From: Acidobacteria bacterium AB60
GTDB lineage: Bacteria > Acidobacteriota > Terriglobia > Terriglobales > Acidobacteriaceae
Reading direction: 5' to 3'
Assembly (NCBI GenBank): GCA_008682415.1
Contig: VANK01000001.1
Span: 558,001 to 622,000 of the forward strand
DNA length: 64,000 nucleotides
Position numbers and translations under genes: made by a program. Shown here in pieces: positions 59,785 to 64,000 of this stretch. Under the pieces are notes generated by a model, which was not told the DNA's origin, did not search any database, and saw nothing but the letters and a program-made list of their open reading frames with translations. Every line of letters starts with the position of its first letter. Position 1 is the first letter of the stretch.

Positions 59785-60540
59785 CTAGGCGCCCGTTATG
59801 CCATAGGGGCCATCGACCTCAAGGGCGCGGGCAGCGGTCATCTGATATGCGATGCGCAGCCCCACGAAAAGAATCACCAGGCCAATCAGGCCGTGCACGG
59901 GATCCTGCAATTCGAGAAACGGCGACGCCAGCCCCCAGAAGAGGAGTTGAGCCAGGACCCCGCTGATGCTACTGACACCGTGAGCCGGTTGGGCGCTGGA
60001 CTGGGACGCAGAAGAGGTCGCCGCCGAGTCCGCTGGTTGCTCCGGTTGATTCTGCTGGGCGGCCTTGTCCTTGTTGTGCTTGATGACGCTGGAAATTCCG
60101 ATGGGTACGGCCGAGACGGAGATGGCGAAGTAGGTCAACAGCACGGCGGCAATCTGGTAGCGTCTGCCGCCGATGCCATTCGCGCCCTTCAACATGGCTT
60201 TCGCAACCAACCACCCCACGCCCAGCGCGATATAGCCAAAGTAGAAGCTTGTCGCAATGGTGAACGCGGCATACAGTGCCATGCCCACCAACGCTGCGCC
60301 ACCGCCCAGCAGCAGGGCCCGGGCGAAGGCCGCGTGGCTGTCGGACGGCTGCCCTTGTCGTGCTTCGCCCGCACATTTGGCGCAGGCCATCTGGCTGTTT
60401 ACCCGGTAATAGCTCTCTAAGATTGGGCTGTTGCAGATCCGGCATCGTTCCGTGCCTGGAATATGCGCGTACTCCGCAGTGGCAAACTGGGGCACGTCGC
60501 CCGGAACCGGGTTGAGCTCCATTTCCTGTTCATTTGGCAT
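59785..60540 (-). CDS. Membrane protein with N-terminal zinc ribbon
   Basis: A 251-residue protein. The N-terminal Cys-x-x-Cys pairs are 'RCRICNSPIL' and 'MACAKCAGEA', about 20 residues apart. Four to five membrane helices follow, including 'ALLLGGGAALVGMALYAAF', 'AVLLTYFAISVSAVPIGI' and 'VHGLIGLVILFVGLRIAY', with a polar Gln/Ser-rich cytoplasmic loop between them. ATG 60540 is chosen. It is likely co-transcribed with the site-2 protease gene, and the two share the unusual zinc-ribbon/membrane layout. Confidence 0.75.
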   Translation of the reverse strand: MPNEQEMELNPVPGDVPQFATAEYAHIPGTERCRICNSPILESYYRVNSQMACAKCAGEARQGQPSDSHAAFARALLLGGGAALVGMALYAAFTIATSFYFGYIALGVGWLVAKAMLKGANGIGGRRYQIAAVLLTYFAISVSAVPIGISSVIKHNKDKAAQQNQPEQPADSAATSSASQSSAQPAHGVSSISGVLAQLLFWGLASPFLELQDPVHGLIGLVILFVGLRIAYQMTAARALEVDGPYGITGA

Positions 60541-60712
60541 CTTGCGGGGGAGATTAACACACACGAAGTTGATCAGGCGACGGCAAAAAGCGCGACAGGC
60601 ACTCTAAAGTGTCTGCGCTCCTGGCGCTTGAGCCAACCCCTGACGGGTGAACCTCCGGCCACAAGACTCGGCTCTTCACTCCGGAGCCGATCCGACCCAT
60701 TAGGATAGTTGC

Positions 60713-61315
60713 GTGCCCCGTCCTTCTCTTCCGTCCCTCTCGCGTCTGTTCCCTGCCCTGGTGCTGCTGTCATGCATGCCCGTGCTCGTCTCACAGGAGG
60801 CGGCGCCACCCCTGCGCCATGAGGTCTACGTGGGCTATACCTGGCTCTCGAACTCGTTCAATGGCGTTCCTGGGGCGCGCCAGTCGCTGAACGGTTGGGA
60901 CGCTTCTCTCGCTCTCGGCTACTGGCACGGTCTGCGGTTCAAGGCGGAGACATTCAGTTATCGCGGAACGAACCTGGGAGCACCGCAACAGCCCATGTTC
61001 ATCATGGGAGGAGGCCAGTACGGCCATCGCTTGGGGCGCGAGACGGTCTTCGTGGAAGGTCTGGCTGGGGACGTCGGAATGAACCGGAATTGGGGGGCCA
61101 ATCAGAGCGCCGGCGAGACGGCCTCCTTCGCTACTCTGTTGGGAGGCGGCATCGACGTGCCTCTCTCCCGGCATTTCGCCGCGCGTGCCGGCGCCGGTTT
61201 CATCTACGAGAACATCGCCCTGCAGGGGCCCAGACCCGATATCGTCCCTTACCGCGTTCCAGGACTGCCGAACTTCTTTGCGCGCCTCTCAACCGGTATG
61301 GTCTGGCGATTCTGA
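60713..61315 (+). CDS. Small outer-membrane beta-barrel protein
   Basis: A 200-residue protein with a signal peptide (LFPALVLLSCMPVLVSQ). It then has eight or so amphipathic strands typical of OmpA-like barrels, for example 'RHEVYVGYTWLSNSF', 'NGWDASLALGYWHG' and 'FVEGLAGDVGMNRN', and a C-terminal Phe (STGMVWRF) for barrel insertion. GTG 60713 is used. It diverges from the zinc-ribbon membrane gene. Confidence 0.75.
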   Translation: MPRPSLPSLSRLFPALVLLSCMPVLVSQEAAPPLRHEVYVGYTWLSNSFNGVPGARQSLNGWDASLALGYWHGLRFKAETFSYRGTNLGAPQQPMFIMGGGQYGHRLGRETVFVEGLAGDVGMNRNWGANQSAGETASFATLLGGGIDVPLSRHFAARAGAGFIYENIALQGPRPDIVPYRVPGLPNFFARLSTGMVWRF

Positions 61316-61420
61316 GACGAACCTTCGGGAGCAAGCCCTCCTGCGGAGACACACCAATCCGCTCCTGTCACTGTCCGTCTAAGAGTCAGTCGAGCCGTAA
61401 ACTGGACATTGAGGGTATTC

Positions 61421-62770
61421 GTGCGCCTTTCTGCCATCCTGTTGCTGTTCGCCGGCTCGGCCGCCGGCCTTTGCGCTCAGACCAACATTCAGATCGCGGC
61501 TCAGTCCGGCGAATCTCCCTCGCATGCTGGCACCGAACAAACCCCGCCTCCCGACAGCCGGAGGGCCGTCTCTCAAGCAGCGCCGGAGGTGGCCGAGGCG
61601 GAGGCGCTGATTCCCAAGGCCGACTGGAACGCTGCGGAGGCAAAGCTCTCCACTTATCTCGCCAGCCATCCCAGCGATGCCCGCGCACTCTTCGACGCCG
61701 GCTATGTCGCCGACGCTCAGAACAAGACGGAAGATGCGGTCGCGTTCTACAGCCGCGCCGTGAAGGCGGATCCGAACAACTTCGAATCGCACCTTTCCCT
61801 GGGATTGCTTCTGGCGCGCGTGGGGAAACTCGATCGAGCTCGGCCCGAAATATCGGCCGCCACCCAATTGGACCCGGGCGACGCCGGACCCGCCGTGAAG
61901 GCACGCGCATGGCGCGCATTAGCCCAGATAGACCGACGAGATAACCCGTCCCAGGCCTCCGGCGATCTGCTCGAAGCACTGAAGCTTTCGCCAGAGACGA
62001 CGAGCGACACGCTTCTCGCCGCCGAGCTGGCCGATGCCTCAAACCAGCCTGAGTCAGCGGAGGCGGCGTATCGTCGCGTGCTGGCTAAGGACCCCAGGAA
62101 TGCAGAGGCCACAGCCGGTCTCGGCCATCTGCTGATCGCAGAAAAGAAATACCCCGATGCCGAGTCGTTCCTTCGCGAGGCTCTGCGGCAAGCGCCCGAA
62201 GACCCGACGCTAACCGCTCAGCTTGCGACCGTGCTGGCTGCAGAGGACAAAGGAGAAGCCTTGCCCCTGCTTCAGAAGCTGCATGCAAGCCGCCCCGACG
62301 ACGAGAACGTAACCCGAATGCTTGCCGAGGTTCTCGCGGAAGCCGGAGAGGCCGCGGAGGCGGACCAGCTCGATTCCGCTCTCCTCGCAGCCCACCCTCG
62401 AGATGCCGGCCTACTCATCGCCCATGGACAAAACCTGGTTCGCCAACTACGCTATGCCGACGCCTTTCAGGCATTCGAGCAAGCAAGCGGGATTGCTCCC
62501 GGAGACGGGGATGCCTGGAGCGGCCTGGCCTTCACGGCGTCTAAAACCAAGCAGCCTTCCGTGGCTCTTCATGCTCTTTCTATGCGGTCAAAGTTTCTTC
62601 CGGAAAATGCATCTACATACTTTCTATGGGCCACATCTTACGATACGTTGCACGACCGGGTAGCGGCCATCAGTTACTATCACCACTTTCTGGAGGCGGC
62701 GGCCGGCAAGTTCCCGGATCAAGAGTGGCAAGCCCGACAACGTCTTTTAGTACTTGAAAAGAAGCAATAA
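61421..62770 (+). CDS. Secreted TPR-repeat protein
   Basis: A 449-residue exported protein whose signal peptide is 'LSAILLLFAGSAAGLCAQ'. About eight TPR-like units follow; clear ones are 'DARALFDAGYVADAQNKTED', 'NFESHLSLGLLLARVGKLDR' and 'NAEATAGLGHLLIAEKKYPD'. The Ala-rich helices and conserved Asp/Pro at unit ends fit TPRs. GTG 61421 is preferred to TTG 61409, which adds only four residues to the signal peptide. A periplasmic scaffold or chaperone role is likely. Confidence 0.75.
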   Translation: MRLSAILLLFAGSAAGLCAQTNIQIAAQSGESPSHAGTEQTPPPDSRRAVSQAAPEVAEAEALIPKADWNAAEAKLSTYLASHPSDARALFDAGYVADAQNKTEDAVAFYSRAVKADPNNFESHLSLGLLLARVGKLDRARPEISAATQLDPGDAGPAVKARAWRALAQIDRRDNPSQASGDLLEALKLSPETTSDTLLAAELADASNQPESAEAAYRRVLAKDPRNAEATAGLGHLLIAEKKYPDAESFLREALRQAPEDPTLTAQLATVLAAEDKGEALPLLQKLHASRPDDENVTRMLAEVLAEAGEAAEADQLDSALLAAHPRDAGLLIAHGQNLVRQLRYADAFQAFEQASGIAPGDGDAWSGLAFTASKTKQPSVALHALSMRSKFLPENASTYFLWATSYDTLHDRVAAISYYHHFLEAAAGKFPDQEWQARQRLLVLEKKQ

Positions 62771-62778
62771 AGCGGGCG

Positions 62779-62792
62779 ATGATCTAAATCAC
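62779..62792. promoter_or_regulatory. FNR/CRP-type palindrome upstream of a small secreted-protein gene
   Basis: ATGATCTAAATCAC holds the palindrome TGAT-CTAA-ATCA, and its right half resembles the site at 31103. It lies about 66-80 bases upstream of a good -35 hexamer (62858), a position suitable for activation by a Crp/Fnr-type protein. Confidence 0.4.
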
Positions 62793-62857
62793 ATTCGTCA
62801 TACCCACAGCCGTGACATACAAGAGCTGAGAGAAAAGACAATTTCGTTACATTTCTC

Positions 62858-62886
62858 TTGCATCTTCTCTTGAAAGCTCCTATATT
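62858..62886 (+). promoter_or_regulatory. Sigma-70-type promoter of the 63035 gene
   Basis: TTGCAT (62858-62863) and TATATT (62881-62886) are separated by exactly 17 bases. Transcription would start near 62893, giving a leader of about 140 bases. A palindromic site lies further upstream at 62779. Confidence 0.6.
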
Positions 62887-63034
62887 CTCGGCCCAAGAGT
62901 GCACCTCGTTTCCGGCACCCGATTGACTGCCCGTTCCAGACCGTTTAGGTCCAGAATGAAGCACTATTGCATCGAGGGCGTGTTCAGGGAAGGGCTGGAA
63001 ACTTACGCGAGTCCCGCATGTGCGGAGGGTTCTT

Positions 63035-63484
63035 ATGCGTATAGTCCCGGCGATAGTTCTATTCAGCGCACTCTCGATCCCGGCGTTTGCCTCTTCTCTT
63101 GACGATAAGCTCCCCGATCAGCAAACTCTAGACGCCCTAGAGCAGCGCGCCAGTGTCGCGCAGCCCAAGGAGCAATGCTTCCTCTACGCGCAGCTGGTGC
63201 ACCAGATGATCGAGTTATCGGCGCGCCAGGTGGCCGCCGGTGACGTGGAAAAGGCCACGGGTTTGCTGAAACGCGCGCAGGAGTTCACTCACCGCATTCA
63301 CATGGCTCTCGCCGGGAACGACAAGCGGCTGAAGGACGCGCAGATCCTCCTCCGCCACACCTCGTTCCGCCTCGCCGAGATGCTGCACGCGGGCAGCTTC
63401 GACGATCGGCCGCTTGTGGAGCAGACACTCGCGCAGCTCAATCGCGCGCAGGACGAGGCGATGCTCCAGGTATTCCGCAAGTAA
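63035..63484 (+). CDS. Small secreted helical protein of unknown function
   Basis: A 149-residue protein with a signal peptide (IVPAIVLFSALSIPAFASS) followed by an all-helical mature part. It includes 'EQCFLYAQLVHQMIELSARQ', 'KATGLLKRAQEFTHRIHMAL' and 'LRHTSFRLAEMLHAGSFDDR'. No family was recognised; the pattern suggests a four-helix bundle. ATG 63035 has GGAGGG upstream. A strong bidirectional terminator lies 15 bases after the stop. Confidence 0.65.
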   Translation: MRIVPAIVLFSALSIPAFASSLDDKLPDQQTLDALEQRASVAQPKEQCFLYAQLVHQMIELSARQVAAGDVEKATGLLKRAQEFTHRIHMALAGNDKRLKDAQILLRHTSFRLAEMLHAGSFDDRPLVEQTLAQLNRAQDEAMLQVFRK

Positions 63485-63498
63485 TCTCCGGGAAAAGC

Positions 63499-63536
63499 AA
63501 AGCAGGCGCGAGCGGCTGAAGCCTCGCGCCTGCTTT
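63499..63536. terminator. Bidirectional rho-independent terminator
   Basis: A perfect 14-bp stem AAAGCAGGCGCGAG (63499-63512)/CTCGCGCCTGCTTT (63523-63536) has a 10-base loop. T-rich sequence follows on both strands. It sits between the convergent genes at 63484 and 63553. Confidence 0.85.
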
Positions 63537-63552
63537 CATTTGGAGGGGACAT

Positions 63553-63999
63553 TCAGGCAATAGCAGGGCGCACCGCCCTCACTGGCGCCTTGGCGGTGCC
63601 GATCGCAGCAGCCAGGCAGAGCGCGATCACGATCTCAACGATGACCGGCCCGGAGAAGAAGTACCGGTTCGAATTCACGCTCAAAACCAGATATCCCACC
63701 AGGAATGTGGCCGTGATTGGCCGCAGACGCGCCGCCTCCGTCTTTGCCAGCGCCCCCAGCTGCCACATCACGATCGCCTCCATCATCATTGCGATGGTCA
63801 TGGCCAACCCCATTCCCCGGAAGAAATCCCAATAGCTCCGCAGGTGCCCCATGGCCATGAACTGATTTGCCTTCATCGCCGTCACCGCCACTGTCGCCGG
63901 TCCCGGTTGAATCGATCCAAATACCCCGCCAATGGTGTGCAGCACCGCGTGCACCACCGTCAGCACCGAAGCAATCCGCAAAAACAACGCTGATTTCAT
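63553..63999 (-). CDS. Small integral membrane protein
   Basis: A 148-residue protein with four membrane helices: 'IASVLTVVHAVLHTIGGVF', 'GMGLAMTIAMMMEAIVMWQL', 'ITATFLVGYLVLSVNSNRYF' and 'VIVEIVIALCLAAAIGTA'. The layout and the His in 'HAVLHTIGG' resemble small acidobacterial membrane proteins near the LIC_13387 type; this assignment is tentative. The start codon is at 63999-63997, one base from the window edge, so the gene is complete but its promoter is outside. Confidence 0.65.
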   Translation of the reverse strand: MKSALFLRIASVLTVVHAVLHTIGGVFGSIQPGPATVAVTAMKANQFMAMGHLRSYWDFFRGMGLAMTIAMMMEAIVMWQLGALAKTEAARLRPITATFLVGYLVLSVNSNRYFFSGPVIVEIVIALCLAAAIGTAKAPVRAVRPAIA

Positions 64000-64000
64000 C

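Overview
The window looks like a chromosomal segment of a high-GC, diderm Acidobacteriota member, probably Terriglobia-like. This rests on lineage-typical families: a duplicated-type MacB permease with its PadR regulator, a VWFA-related secreted protein, an Oar-like TonB-dependent receptor with an N-terminal carboxypeptidase-regulatory domain, and many signal-peptide proteins beginning close to 'AQ' cleavage sites. Taxonomy is inferred from gene content only. No rRNA, tRNA, CRISPR array, prophage or insertion sequence was recognised.

Left part (1-14 kb). A flagellar FliS gene is cut by the left edge. It is followed by an ErpA/IscA-type Fe-S carrier with a clear terminator, a small haem-type membrane protein, and a TetR-BKACE pair divergent from a DoxX-alpha/beta-hydrolase pair across a near-perfect palindrome. 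Next come a secreted NTF2-like protein, a frameshifted MacB/ADOP permease with a PadR gene behind a 14-bp inverted repeat, a secreted VOC protein, a small protein of unknown function and an OmpR/CusS-type two-component system.

Middle (14.6-34 kb). A leftward operon encodes a type IV pilus/type II secretion assembly platform in the order pilC, pilB, pilM, pilN, pilO, PilP/GspC-like protein, pseudopilin. No secretin, PilT or prepilin peptidase is in the window. Then come a VapBC-type toxin-antitoxin pair, riboflavin synthase, an OprB-like porin and a SnoaL-like protein. A tightly coupled cytochrome c maturation operon follows (ccmF, ccmH, a minimal CcmI-like protein and a large periplasmic/membrane protein ending in the same CcmI-like motif). 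Its leader can fold and carries a CRP-type GTGA-N6-TCAC site. A receiver domain lacking its phospho-acceptor, a VOC protein, thioredoxin 2 and the VWFA protein complete this part.

Right part (34-64 kb). This holds an S55 (SpoIVB-like) peptidase, a zinc alcohol dehydrogenase, a single-domain response regulator, an Hsp15-type S4 protein, a beta-propeller protein coupled to a LolC/E permease, a phosphoglycolate-phosphatase-like HAD enzyme, the TonB receptor, an 'FFG'-repeat membrane protein and a TIGR01777 epimerase. A Crp/Fnr regulator whose recognition helix fits the GTGA-N6-TCAC site, a STAS protein and a PAS-PAS-GAF-sigma-54 activator follow. The rest is an SDR enzyme, an AsmA-like protein, two secreted phosphatase/phosphoesterase genes, a zinc-ribbon site-2 protease with a zinc-ribbon membrane neighbour, an outer-membrane barrel, a TPR protein and small envelope proteins.

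Most genes are ordinary chromosomal housekeeping and envelope functions. The most unusual signals are the divided CcmI-like module, the structured and possibly Crp-controlled ccm leader, the pilus-like operon with an atypical pseudopilin, the phospho-dead receiver and several clean palindromic operators.
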